A DNA stretch of 64,000 bases from Streptomyces maremycinicus (GCF_001184025.1 NZ_BBYG01000015.1:434001-498000); one strand, 5' to 3'; shown: positions 15,615 to 24,077, numbered from the stretch's first letter. Translations and numbers: made by a program. Notes: a model not told the origin generated them from the sequence alone.

Positions 15615-17057
15615 GTGACTTCCGCTCCCGCCAAGCCCCGCATCCCCAACGTCCTCGCCGGACGATACGCCTCCGCCGAGCTCGCCACGCTCTGGTCGCC
15701 CGAGCAGAAGGTGAAGCTGGAGCGTCAGCTCTGGCTCGCCGTGCTGCGGGCGCAGAAGGACCTCGGGATCGAGGTCCCGGACGCGGCGATCACCGACTAC
15801 GAGCGTGTCCTCGACACCGTCGACCTGGCCTCCATCGCCGAGCGCGAGAAGGTCACCCGGCACGACGTCAAGGCCCGGATCGAGGAGTTCAACGACCTCG
15901 CCGGCCATGAGCAGGTCCACAAGGGCATGACGTCCCGCGACCTGACGGAGAACGTCGAGCAGCTCCAGATCCGGCTCTCGCTGGAACTCGTCCGCGACCG
16001 CACGGTGGCCGTGCTGGCGCGTCTCGGCAAGCTGGCCGGTGAGTACGGCGAGCTGGTCATGGCCGGGCGCTCCCACAACGTGGCCGCCCAGGCCACGACG
16101 CTCGGCAAGCGGTTCGCGACCGCCGCCGACGAGCTGCTCGTCGCGTACGGCCGGGTCGAGGAGCTGCTCGGGCGTTACCCGCTGCGCGGCATCAAGGGCC
16201 CGGTCGGCACCGCCCAGGACATGCTCGACCTGCTCGGGGGCGACGCCGCCAAGCTCAGCGAGCTGGAGGACCGGATCGCCGGCCACCTGGGCTTCTCCCA
16301 GGCGTTCACGTCCGTCGGCCAGGTCTACCCGCGCTCGCTGGACTACGAGGTCGTCACCGCGCTGGTGCAGCTCGCGGCGGCCCCCTCCTCGCTGGCGAAG
16401 ACGATCCGGCTGATGGCCGGGCACGAGCTGGTGACCGAGGGGTTCAAGCCCGGCCAGGTCGGCTCCTCGGCGATGCCGCACAAGATGAACACCCGCTCCT
16501 GCGAGCGCGTCAACGGCCTGATGGTCATCCTGCGCGGCTACGCGTCGATGACCGGCGAGCTGGCGGGCGACCAGTGGAACGAGGGCGACGTGTCCTGCTC
16601 GGTGGTGCGCCGGGTCGCTCTGCCGGACGCCTTCTTCGCGCTCGACGGCCTGCTGGAGACGTTCCTGACGGTCCTCGACGAGTTCGGCGCCTTCCCGGCG
16701 GTCGTCGCCCGGGAGCTGGACCGCTACCTGCCGTTCCTCGCCACCACCAAGGTGCTGATGGGCGCGGTGCGCGCCGGTGTCGGCCGTGAGGTCGCGCACG
16801 AGGCGATCAAGGAGAACGCCGTCGCCTCGGCGCTGGCCATGCGCGAGCGGGGTGCCGAGCGCAACGAGCTGCTCGACAAGCTGGCCGCCGACGAGCGGCT
16901 CCCGCTCGACCGTGCCCGGCTCGACGCTCTGATGGCGGACAAGCTGTCCTTCACCGGCGCCGCGGCCGCCCAGGTGACCACGGTCGTCGGCCGGATCGAG
17001 GAGATCGTGAAGCAGCGCCCGGAGGCCGCCGGCTACACCCCCGGAGCGATCCTCTGA
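15615..17057 (+). CDS. purB: adenylosuccinate lyase
   Basis: 480 residues of the fumarase/aspartase superfamily. The signature GSSAMPHKMN is at about residues 283-292. Other superfamily blocks are TSRDLTENVEQLQ and GRSHNVAAQATTLGKR. It catalyses two fumarate-releasing steps in purine synthesis (SAICAR to AICAR, and adenylosuccinate to AMP). Start GTG at 15615 behind a TAGAAT box, probably leaderless. The downstream glycosylase gene begins inside its stop codon. Confidence 0.95.
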   Translation: MTSAPAKPRIPNVLAGRYASAELATLWSPEQKVKLERQLWLAVLRAQKDLGIEVPDAAITDYERVLDTVDLASIAEREKVTRHDVKARIEEFNDLAGHEQVHKGMTSRDLTENVEQLQIRLSLELVRDRTVAVLARLGKLAGEYGELVMAGRSHNVAAQATTLGKRFATAADELLVAYGRVEELLGRYPLRGIKGPVGTAQDMLDLLGGDAAKLSELEDRIAGHLGFSQAFTSVGQVYPRSLDYEVVTALVQLAAAPSSLAKTIRLMAGHELVTEGFKPGQVGSSAMPHKMNTRSCERVNGLMVILRGYASMTGELAGDQWNEGDVSCSVVRRVALPDAFFALDGLLETFLTVLDEFGAFPAVVARELDRYLPFLATTKVLMGAVRAGVGREVAHEAIKENAVASALAMRERGAERNELLDKLAADERLPLDRARLDALMADKLSFTGAAAAQVTTVVGRIEEIVKQRPEAAGYTPGAIL

Positions 17058-17599
17058 CCCGCTTCACCCGCGCGGAGCTCGAGGCCGCCCGCGACCGTCC
17101 GGTACCGGACGTCGTCGCGGGCGGCCTGCGCGTGCTGTTCTGCGGCATCAACCCGGGGCTGATGACGGCGGCGACCGGCCACCACTTCGCCCGCCCGGGC
17201 AACCGCTTCTGGCCGGTGCTGCACCTGTCCGGCTTCACGCCGCGGCAGCTGAAGCCGGCGGAGCAGCGGGAGCTGCTGTCCTACGGGCTCGGCATCACCA
17301 ACGTGGTGGCGCGGGCGACCGCGCGGGCCGACGAGCTGACGGCCCTGGAGTACCGGGAAGGCGGCAGACTGCTGGCGGAGAAGGTGACCCGGCTGAGGCC
17401 CCGCTGGCTGGCGGTGGTGGGCGTGACCGCCTACCGGGCGGCCTTCGACGACCGCAAGGCGGCGGTGGGACCGCAGGAGCGGGTCTTCGGGGACACCCGC
17501 GTGTGGGTGCTGCCGAACCCCAGCGGGCTGAACGCGCACTGGACCGCGGCGACGATGGCGGAGGAGTTCGCCCGGCTGCGGGTGGCGGCGCGGGACTGA
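17054..17599 (+). CDS. mug: G/U mismatch-specific uracil-DNA glycosylase (Mug/TDG type)
   Basis: The core has LFCGINPGL (catalytic GINPG-type motif) and VLPNPSGLNAHW, the two hallmarks of Mug. It removes uracil or ethenocytosine opposite G in DNA. The first ordinary start is the GTG at 17132, which gives 155 residues. Reading in frame upstream gives 26 more residues (TRFTRAELEAARDRPVPDVV...) down to a CTG at 17054. That CTG overlaps the purB stop as CTGA and has GGAG 7 nt upstream. This N terminus looks like real protein of this family, so I favour the rare CTG start (181 residues). Confidence 0.85.
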   Translation: MTRFTRAELEAARDRPVPDVVAGGLRVLFCGINPGLMTAATGHHFARPGNRFWPVLHLSGFTPRQLKPAEQRELLSYGLGITNVVARATARADELTALEYREGGRLLAEKVTRLRPRWLAVVGVTAYRAAFDDRKAAVGPQERVFGDTRVWVLPNPSGLNAHWTAATMAEEFARLRVAARD

Positions 17600-17605
17600 C
17601 CCCGG

Positions 17606-18016
17606 TCAGGGCGGGTCGTTCTCCGTCACGACCAGGAGGAGCTGGAACGGCAGTTCCCTGTCCCACTGGGAAACGCCCAGGGCTATCCAGCGTGCCGTTC
17701 CCGGCAACCGCCACAGGTGGAGGTCCGGCACGTGCGCGCTGAGCGAGGCCCAGGGCTCCGGTATCTCCTCCCCCTCCATCGAGGACTCGAGCGTGCTCGC
17801 CAGGCTGACCAGGTGAGGTGCACCCCAGCGGTCGGTCAGCCGCTCCGACAGAGCGTCCCGGTCGGCGTCGTACTGGTCCTCCGTCTCCTCCCACCCGGTG
17901 CCGTCGTCCTCGTGGAAGTCGCGGCTGGTCTCCAGCTCGGCGACGAGATACCCCTCCTCGGGGACCTCCCGGACGCACAGCAGGTCGACGGTGGCGAGGC
18001 CGCGCGCGATGTCCAT
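17606..18016 (-). CDS. hypothetical protein, acidic, 136 residues
   Basis: No recognised domain. It starts MDIARGLATVDLLCVREVPEEGYLVAEL, is strongly acidic in the first half (DFHEDDGTGWEETEDQYDADRDAL) and continues with WGAPHLVSLAS and DLHLWRLPGTARWIALGVSQWDRELPFQLLLVVTE. The alternating strand/helix pattern suggests a small soluble alpha/beta protein. It is convergent with mug (7 nt apart) and divergent from the ROK regulator. Function unknown. Confidence 0.75.
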   Translation of the reverse strand: MDIARGLATVDLLCVREVPEEGYLVAELETSRDFHEDDGTGWEETEDQYDADRDALSERLTDRWGAPHLVSLASTLESSMEGEEIPEPWASLSAHVPDLHLWRLPGTARWIALGVSQWDRELPFQLLLVVTENDPP

Positions 18017-18215
18017 GGCGTCCAGTAAACCCGCCCCCACTGACAATTGGCGGCCCGTCAGCACTCCGTCCCGGCCGCGGATCGGGCGCCGCGACCCCGG
18101 CCGTCCGGCGGACGACGGGCGCGGCCGTTGGTTGCGGTACGGATTCGACACTCGCCGGGGTCCGCCGCGCCGAGTACGATCCGCCCAACACGCGCACGAG
18201 CTGGAAGGACGGACG

Positions 18216-19373
18216 TTGGGGCAGCTGACCGGCGGGGATCCCTCGCTGCTGCGAAGGATCAATTCCGCGGTGGTGCTGCACGCGCTGCGTGCCGCGGACT
18301 GCGCGACGCTCACGGAGATCACCCGCGTGACGGGCCTGTCCCGGCCGACCGTCGAGGGGGTCGTCGAGGACCTCATCGGCGCCGGGCTCGTCGTCGAGAA
18401 GGCGGCCGACGAGAGTATCGCCCGACGGCAGGGGCGGCCCGCGCGGCGGTTCCGGTTCCGGGCGGAGGCCGGTCATCTGCTGGGCCTGGAGATCGGCTCG
18501 CACCGGGTGGCCGCGCTGCTGGCCGACCTGGACGGCCGGGTGCTGGGCGCGCAGGCCAAGGAGGTCGACGAGGCGGCACCGGCGGACGAACGGCTGGAGC
18601 GGCTGCGTACGGCCGTCGCCGAGCTGCTGCGCCGGGCGGGCGTCCCGCGCAGCTCGCTGCGGGCCGTGGGGGTCGGCACGCCCGGGATCGTGGAGGCGGA
18701 CGGGACCGTGCGGCTGAGCACCGCGCTGCCGGAGTGGACGGGGCTGCGGCTCGGCGAGCGGCTGAGCCGTTCCTTCAAGTGCCCGGTGCTGGTGGAGAAC
18801 GACGCCAACGCGGCGGCCGTGGCCGAGCACTGGAAGGGGTCGGCCACCGAGTCCGACGACATCGTCTTCGTGCTCGCCGGGCTGAGCCCGGGTGCCGGCT
18901 CGCTGATCGGCGGCCGGCTGCACCGGGGGTACGGCGGGGCGGCCGGGGAGATCGGCGCGCTGCATCTGCTGGGCCGGGAGGTCACGCCGGAGACGCTGCT
19001 GTCGATGACGGACGAGCCGCTGCATCCGCTCGACGAGCAGGCGGTCGCCGCGGTGTTCGCGCAGGCCCGCGAGGGCGACCAGCAGGCCAGGGCGGCGGTG
19101 GACCGCTTCATCCAGCGACTCGTCCACGACGTGGCCGCGCTGGTCCTGGCGCTCGATCCGGAACTGGTCGTGGTGGGCGGCTGGGCGGCCGGTCTGGACG
19201 GTGTCCTGGAGCCGCTGCGCAACGAGTTGGCGCGCTACTGCCTGCGCCCGCCGAGGGTGGCCCTGTCGATGCTCGGTGAGGCGGCGGTGGCGACGGGCGC
19301 GCTGCGGCTGGCCCTCGACCATGTCGAGGAGCAACTGTTCGCGGTCGAGGGCACGGTGACCGCGCGGAGGTGA
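18216..19373 (+). CDS. ROK-family transcriptional regulator
   Basis: 385 residues. An N-terminal winged HTH at about 10-75 (SLLRRINSAVVLHALRAADCATLTEITRVTGLSRPTVEGVVEDLIGAGLV) is followed by a ROK sugar-kinase fold: GLEIGSHRVAALLADLDG, VGVGTPGIVEADG, VENDANAAAVAEH. The zinc motif of typical ROK proteins (HxxCxCGxxGC) is absent; the matching stretch GEIGALHLLGREVTPETLL has no Cys. ATP/sugar kinase activity is therefore unlikely, and it should act as a sugar-responsive repressor. TTG start with GGAAGG upstream. No sugar-uptake operon adjoins it. Confidence 0.85.
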   Translation: MGQLTGGDPSLLRRINSAVVLHALRAADCATLTEITRVTGLSRPTVEGVVEDLIGAGLVVEKAADESIARRQGRPARRFRFRAEAGHLLGLEIGSHRVAALLADLDGRVLGAQAKEVDEAAPADERLERLRTAVAELLRRAGVPRSSLRAVGVGTPGIVEADGTVRLSTALPEWTGLRLGERLSRSFKCPVLVENDANAAAVAEHWKGSATESDDIVFVLAGLSPGAGSLIGGRLHRGYGGAAGEIGALHLLGREVTPETLLSMTDEPLHPLDEQAVAAVFAQAREGDQQARAAVDRFIQRLVHDVAALVLALDPELVVVGGWAAGLDGVLEPLRNELARYCLRPPRVALSMLGEAAVATGALRLALDHVEEQLFAVEGTVTARR

Positions 19374-19399
19374 CGGCGCGGAGGTGACGGCGGGCGCGT

Positions 19400-19466
19400 G
19401 ACCGGGCGTGCGTGACCAGGCGTGCGTGACCAGGCGTGCGTGACCAGGCGTGCGTGACCAGGCGTC
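19400..19466. repeat. 14-bp tandem repeat, nearly five copies
   Basis: Unit GACCAGGCGTGCGT, four full copies (the first with one change, GACCGGGCGTGCGT) plus a partial fifth, directly after the ROK gene. No gene in 19374-19586. Confidence 0.85.
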
Positions 19467-19586
19467 AGAGGTGGAACGCGTCGTGCCCCGGTGGGGTTGC
19501 GGGGCACGGTGTCGGGGGCCGCGCGGTGGCCGGACGCAGGCTGTTCAGGGAGCCTGCGTCCGGCCGGTCCGCGGTGGCCGGGGTGT

Positions 19587-20348
19587 TCAGGAGGCCTGGC
19601 GCTCCGGCCCGTGGTGTATCTCCACGCCGCCGGACGCGCCGAACGTCAGTCGGCAGGTGTCCGCGCGGTAGGTCGCGACGGAGAGCGCCGCGGTGCGTCC
19701 CTCGGCGAAGAAGCGGGTGGTGACGACGAGGACGGGGGCGCCGGGGAGCCGGTCGAGTTCCCGGGCGTCGTCCGCGCGGGCCGAGCCCAGCTCCACGGCG
19801 CGGTCCTGGCCCTCCAGTTCGAGGCGCTGGAGCTCCCGCAGCACCGCACGCGCGCGTGCGGCCTCGGACGGGGTGTCGATCGCCGTGAGGTCGGGCACCG
19901 AGGTCACGGGGACGTAGAGCAGTTCGGCGGCGACGGGCTGGCCGTGCGAGACCCGCGACCGGCGCACGATGTGCACGGCCCGGTCGCGCGGGGTCTCCAG
20001 GGCGGTGGCGACGACCGCGGGCGGAGCCGCGAGCGCGCAGTCGACGGTCTGCCAGCCGTCGTCGCCCGTGCCCGGCCAGACCTGCTCGTCGCCGCCGACG
20101 GCGACGCCCATGCGCGGCGGCGCGACGGTGGTGCCGACCCCCCGGCGGCGCTGGAGTCGGCCTTCCAGTTCGAGCTGCTCCAGTGCCTGGCGGAGCGTGG
20201 CACGGGCGACGCCGAAACGGGCGGCCAGGTCACGTTCGTTGGGCAGGATCTCGCCGACGGTGAATTCCGAGTCGAGTGCCTCGCTGAGCACGGTCTTGAG
20301 ATGCCAGTACTTCGGTTCCGGTACCGATTCCAGCTGCGTGGTCCCCAC
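19587..20348 (-). CDS. GntR-family regulator, HutC/DasR-like
   Basis: 253 residues. The GntR winged helix is at about 12-80 (YWHLKTVLSEALDSEFTVGEILPNERDLAARFGVARATLRQALEQLELEGRLQRRRGVGT). A HutC/UTRA ligand-binding domain follows (RRSRVSHGQPVAAELLYVPVTSVPDL). GTG start with GGAGG upstream. Its promoter carries TTGGTC-AA-GACCAA, close to the dre site bound by DasR, over the -35 box. This suggests autorepression by a HutC-type protein of DasR-like specificity. The ligand is probably a phosphorylated sugar or similar small metabolite, which is inference. Confidence 0.85.
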   Translation of the reverse strand: MGTTQLESVPEPKYWHLKTVLSEALDSEFTVGEILPNERDLAARFGVARATLRQALEQLELEGRLQRRRGVGTTVAPPRMGVAVGGDEQVWPGTGDDGWQTVDCALAAPPAVVATALETPRDRAVHIVRRSRVSHGQPVAAELLYVPVTSVPDLTAIDTPSEAARARAVLRELQRLELEGQDRAVELGSARADDARELDRLPGAPVLVVTTRFFAEGRTAALSVATYRADTCRLTFGASGGVEIHHGPERQAS

Positions 20349-20426
20349 CCTGTCCTCCGCAATCGCCGTGGTCCGGCGGCGTTTTTTCGCGCCCTTGTTT
20401 ATTAAAGGTTGTTGTACTTCTCAGCG

Positions 20427-20461
20427 ACGATAGGGCGGCCCCCACCCTTGGTCAAGACCAA
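20427..20461 (-). promoter_or_regulatory. promoter and dre-like operator of the GntR-family gene
   Basis: On the minus strand TTGACC (20450-20455) and TATCGT (20427-20432) are separated by 17 nt, a good sigma-70-type promoter. The inverted repeat TTGGTC-AA-GACCAA (20448-20461) lies across the -35 box. Its core TGGTCAAGACCA differs from the DasR dre core TGGTCTAGACCA by one base. Confidence 0.6.
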
Positions 20462-20674
20462 TCCTCGATCCCTCCGGAGGCCGACAGGCGTCCGACAGAA
20501 AAGCGTTCACGGGGCGTTCGTACGGGGGCGTTTTCGTGACACTCCGGCAACGTCCGCTCAGCAAAGGGCCCCTGCGACGGAGGGGACGCGCGGTCCGTCC
20601 CGGGGGCTACCCGTCGGTAGCCGTTGCTGACAAGCTGTCTACAGCGTCCGATCGGTCCGTCTCCCGGTCCACGG

Positions 20675-20790
20675 CCCGTCCGCCGCCCGTGCATGGCCCG
20701 TCCGCGGCCCGTGCATGGCCCGTCCGCGGCCCGTCCGCCGTCGGTCCGCGGTCCGGTCCAGTCCAGTCCAGTCCAGTCCCGTCACGTCCA
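20675..20790. repeat. tandem 22-bp and 5-bp repeats upstream of the alpha/beta hydrolase
   Basis: About 2.5 copies of a 22-bp unit (CCCGTCCGCGGCCCGTGCAT plus GG) run from 20675. GTCCA 5-mers follow at about 20755-20790. The remaining part of the 20349-20805 gap has the GntR promoter described separately and nothing coding. Confidence 0.75.
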
Positions 20791-20805
20791 GTCGAGGAGC
20801 TCCCG

Positions 20806-21636
20806 ATGTCCGCCACCGTCTCCTTCACGGTCCCCTCCCCCAGCGGGCCGGTGCCCGTCACCGTGTCCTACGCGCGCGTGGGCCGGGGCGAACCGCTGCT
20901 CCTGCTGCACGGCATCGGACACCACCGGCAGGCCTGGGACCCGGTGGTGGACATCCTGGCCACCGAGCGCGAGGTCATCGCCGTGGACCTGCCCGGCTTC
21001 GGCGTGTCCCCGCCGCTGCCGGACGGGCTGGCCTACGACCTGCCCACGACGGCCGCCGTGTTCACCGCCTTCTGCGAGGCGCTGGAGCTCGACCGGCCCC
21101 ATGTCGCGGGCAACTCCCTCGGTGGCCTGCTCGCCCTGGAGCTGGGCCGCGAGAAGGTCGTACGGTCCGTCACCGCCCTGTCGCCCGCCGGGTTCTGGTC
21201 ACAGGCCGAGCGGCGCTACGCCTTCGGCGTGCTCCTCACCATGCGGCGGCTCGCGCGCCGCATGCCGCCGCCCCTCGTCGAGCGGATGGCCCGCACGGCG
21301 GCCGGCCGTACGGCCCTCACCAGCACCATCTACGCCCGCCCGAGCCGGCGTTCACCCGAGGCCGTGGTCGCCGAGACGCTGGCCCTGGCCCGGGCCACCG
21401 GGTTCGACCAGACGCTGCGGGCCGGCATCTCGGTGCGGTTCACCGACGACCTGCCCGGAGTGCCTGTCACGGTCGGCTGGGGCACCCGCGACCGGCTGCT
21501 GGTGCGCCGCCAGGGCGTCCGGGCCAAGCGGGTCATCCCCGGCGCCCGCCTGGTGCGACTGCCCGGTTGCGGTCACGTCCCGATGAACGACGACCCGGCG
21601 CTCGTCGCGCGGGTGATCCTCGACGGCAGCCGCTGA
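20806..21636 (+). CDS. alpha/beta-fold hydrolase
   Basis: 276 residues. The oxyanion segment is LLLLHGIGHHRQAW. The nucleophile elbow is VAGNSLGG (Ser at about residue 104). A likely catalytic Asp is in GTRDRLL and the catalytic His in GCGHVPMND near the C terminus. No signal peptide. GAGGAGC precedes the ATG at 20806. Substrate not recognisable (esterase, epoxide hydrolase and C-C hydrolase all share this plan). Its last 285 bp are also covered, on the other strand, by the EamA reading frame. Confidence 0.85.
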   Translation: MSATVSFTVPSPSGPVPVTVSYARVGRGEPLLLLHGIGHHRQAWDPVVDILATEREVIAVDLPGFGVSPPLPDGLAYDLPTTAAVFTAFCEALELDRPHVAGNSLGGLLALELGREKVVRSVTALSPAGFWSQAERRYAFGVLLTMRRLARRMPPPLVERMARTAAGRTALTSTIYARPSRRSPEAVVAETLALARATGFDQTLRAGISVRFTDDLPGVPVTVGWGTRDRLLVRRQGVRAKRVIPGARLVRLPGCGHVPMNDDPALVARVILDGSR

Positions 21637-22518
21637 GGTCCCGGGGGCGCGCCGCCACACCCCGGCGCCCAGGGCGACTCCGGCCCCGACGAGGGCGCTC
21701 CCCACGGCCTGGGCGGGGCCGTAGGAGCCCGCTCCGACGAGGGGGGCGGTACAGGCGGCCGCCACAGGGATGAGCCCGGAGAAGAGCGTGGCGCGCTCCG
21801 CGCCGATCCGCTGCATGCCCGTGTACCAGCACACGAAGCCGACGACGGTGACGACGGCCGCCTGCCACAGCAGCGCGGCCGCCTCCGCGCCGTCCGGGCG
21901 CCGCAGCCACGCGCCGCCGTCGAGCAGCAGTCCGCTCGCGGCGGCCTCGGCGGCGGCGATCCCGCACACCGCGGCGGACAGCAGCCGTGGACCCAGCACC
22001 CGCAGGACGGGCACGGCCAGGACCGCGAAGCCGACCTCCCCGGCGAGCGCGCAGACGGAGTACGCGATGCCCGCGCCGTCCGTCCGGCCCCAGCCCTGCA
22101 CCGTGGACGCGCCGACGGCGACCAGCGACGCCCCGGTCAGCACCGGACGGCGGGGCCGGCGCCCCGCCAGCAGCGGGACGAGCACCGCCACCACGACGGG
22201 CGCGCAGCCCACGAGGACGCCGGGGACGGCGGGTTCCGCCGAGCGTTCGGCGGCCAGCACGGCCACGTTGAAGCCGACCATCCCGACGGCCGCGAGCAGC
22301 GCCAGGCGCAGCCACAGCCGGAGGGTGAGCGCGCGCAGCCGACCCCCGGCCCCCGCCCCCACCAGGGGCACGAGCAGCAGCCAGGCGAGGCCGTAGCGCA
22401 GGGCCTGGCCGCCCGCGTACGGATAGGCGCCGAGGACGCTGTTGGCGGTGAAGGAGCCTCCGACGAGCAGACAGGCGAGGGCGGCGAGCAGGGACCCGCG
22501 CAGGGTGGTCGCGTTCAT
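21352..22518 (-). CDS. EamA/DMT-family transporter with a C-terminal read-through tail
   Basis: The first roughly 290 residues are a ten-helix drug/metabolite transporter with two EamA halves (RGSLLAALACLLVGGSFTANSVLGAYPYAGGQALRYGLAWLL ... VWRRAPG). The reading frame then runs on for about 95 polar, Arg/Asp/Gly-rich residues that are simply antisense to the hydrolase gene. The family normally ends near residue 300, so a lost stop codon, a frameshift or a sequence error near 21640 is likely. Divergent from a MocR-type regulator 47 nt away, a common EamA/MocR pairing. Substrate unknown. Confidence 0.75.
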   Translation of the reverse strand: MNATTLRGSLLAALACLLVGGSFTANSVLGAYPYAGGQALRYGLAWLLLVPLVGAGAGGRLRALTLRLWLRLALLAAVGMVGFNVAVLAAERSAEPAVPGVLVGCAPVVVAVLVPLLAGRRPRRPVLTGASLVAVGASTVQGWGRTDGAGIAYSVCALAGEVGFAVLAVPVLRVLGPRLLSAAVCGIAAAEAAASGLLLDGGAWLRRPDGAEAAALLWQAAVVTVVGFVCWYTGMQRIGAERATLFSGLIPVAAACTAPLVGAGSYGPAQAVGSALVGAGVALGAGVWRRAPGTSAAAVEDHPRDERRVVVHRDVTATGQSHQAGAGDDPLGPDALAAHQQPVAGAPADRDRHSGQVVGEPHRDAGPQRLVEPGGPGQGQRLGDHGLG

Positions 22519-22565
22519 GAAGGCGACGCTAGGAACGGCGGCGGTCCCGGTTAAGGTCCACTTCC

Positions 22566-24002
22566 ATGACGCCATCGGGGACCAATCCGGGCCCGGAGCC
22601 CGGGTCGGCGGCCTGGGAGCTGCTGCTCCCGGCCGCCTCCGCCCCGCCGCGCGCGCGGGGCCGTGCGCTCCGGGCCGCGCTGCGCGACGCGGTCCGCGCG
22701 GGGCGGCTCGCGCGGGGCACCCGGCTGCCGTCGAGCCGGGACCTGGCCGCTGATCTGGGCGTCTCGCGCGGGCTGGTGACGGAGGCGTACGAGCAGTTGA
22801 CGGCGGAGGGCTACCTGCGCAGCGGGCGTGGCGCGGGAACGTGGGTGAGCGGGGCCGTGCGGGCGGCCCGGCCACGCGCGCGTGACCTCGCGCCGCGTCC
22901 CGCGGGCGTCCGGGCCGACTTCGTGCCGGGCACCCCGGACCTGTCGCTGTTCCCGCGCGCCGCCTGGGCCGCCGCGCAGCGGAGTGTGCTCGCCGGGCTG
23001 CCCCATCACGAACTCGGCTACCCCGACCCGCGCGGACTGCCCCGGCTGCGCACCGCGCTCGCCGAACTGCTCGCCCGCCGCCGGGGCGTGGTCGCCGACC
23101 CGGAGCGCCTCGTCGTCGTCTCCGGGGTGGCCCAGGCGACGGCGCTGCTGGGGCTCGCGCTGCACGCGCGCGGGACGGACGCCGTCGGCGTGGAGGATCC
23201 GGGGAGCCCGCAGCACGGCGCCCTGTACGCGGCGGCGGGCGTCACCGCCGTTCCGCTGGCGCTCGACGACGAGGGGCTGGCCGTGGAGCCTCTGAGGTCG
23301 TCCGGGGTGCGGGCGGTGGTGACGACGCCCGCGCATCAATTCCCCACGGGGATCGCCTACTCCGCGCGGCGGCGCGCCGAACTGCTCGACTGGGCCCGGT
23401 CGGTGGACGGCTTCGTCGTCGAGGACGACTACGACGGCGACTTTCGTTACGACCGCGCTCCCGTGGGCGCGCTCCAGGGCCTGGACCCCGAGCGGGTGGC
23501 CTACACCGGGTCGGTCAGCAAGTCGCTGGCCCCGGGGCTGCGGCTCGGCTGGCTGCTGGTTCCCGAGGCGCTGGCGGAGGACGTCGTCGAACGCAAGCGG
23601 ACGATGGACCTCGGCCATCCCACCCTCGACCAGGCGCTGTTCGCCCGGTTCGTGGAGCGCGGCGACTACGACCGTCAGCTGCGCCGCTGCCAGCGGGCCT
23701 ACCGGGAACGCCGGGACGCCCTGGTGGAGGCGCTCGGGGAGCACTTCCCCGGGGCGCGGGTGTCCGGGATCGCGGCGGGTCTGCATGTCATCGCCGAGTT
23801 CCCGGGGCGGTACGGGCCGCAGGAGCGGTTCCTCGCGCGGGCGGCCGCGGCCGGGGTGGCGGTGCGGCCGCTGGCGGAATACGCGCACGCGAGGGTGGGC
23901 GGGGACACCCGCCCGCGTCTCGTCCTCGGCTACGCGCAACTGCCGCCCGCGCGGATCAGGGACGGCGTACGTCTGATGGCGGAGGCCGTCGCGGGCGCGT
24001 GA
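22566..24002 (+). CDS. MocR/PdxR-type regulator, GntR HTH fused to aminotransferase domain
   Basis: 478 residues. A GntR winged HTH at about 35-100 (GTRLPSSRDLAADLGVSRGLVTEAYEQLTAEGYLRSGRGAGTWV) is followed by a fold-type I PLP aminotransferase-like domain. The PLP lysine is in TGSVSKSLAPGLRLGW and the Asp in EDDYDGDF. MocR proteins sense PLP plus an amine and regulate divergent genes, here most likely the EamA transporter. ATG at 22566; the promoter space is only 47 nt, so one operator could control both directions. Confidence 0.92.
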   Translation: MTPSGTNPGPEPGSAAWELLLPAASAPPRARGRALRAALRDAVRAGRLARGTRLPSSRDLAADLGVSRGLVTEAYEQLTAEGYLRSGRGAGTWVSGAVRAARPRARDLAPRPAGVRADFVPGTPDLSLFPRAAWAAAQRSVLAGLPHHELGYPDPRGLPRLRTALAELLARRRGVVADPERLVVVSGVAQATALLGLALHARGTDAVGVEDPGSPQHGALYAAAGVTAVPLALDDEGLAVEPLRSSGVRAVVTTPAHQFPTGIAYSARRRAELLDWARSVDGFVVEDDYDGDFRYDRAPVGALQGLDPERVAYTGSVSKSLAPGLRLGWLLVPEALAEDVVERKRTMDLGHPTLDQALFARFVERGDYDRQLRRCQRAYRERRDALVEALGEHFPGARVSGIAAGLHVIAEFPGRYGPQERFLARAAAAGVAVRPLAEYAHARVGGDTRPRLVLGYAQLPPARIRDGVRLMAEAVAGA

Positions 24003-24004
24003 GA

Positions 24005-24077
24005 TGGGCGGGCGGCACGGGGGTGGGTGACGTGGGCGGGTGGCACGGGGGTGGGTGACGTGGGCGGGTGGCACGGG
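24005..24077. repeat. 28-bp tandem repeat, about 2.6 copies
   Basis: Unit begins TGGGCGGGTGGCACGGGGGT and ends GGGTGACG: 24005-24032, 24033-24060 and a partial third to 24077. It lies directly after the MocR gene and before the PhoD promoter region. No coding content in 24003-24201. Confidence 0.8.
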
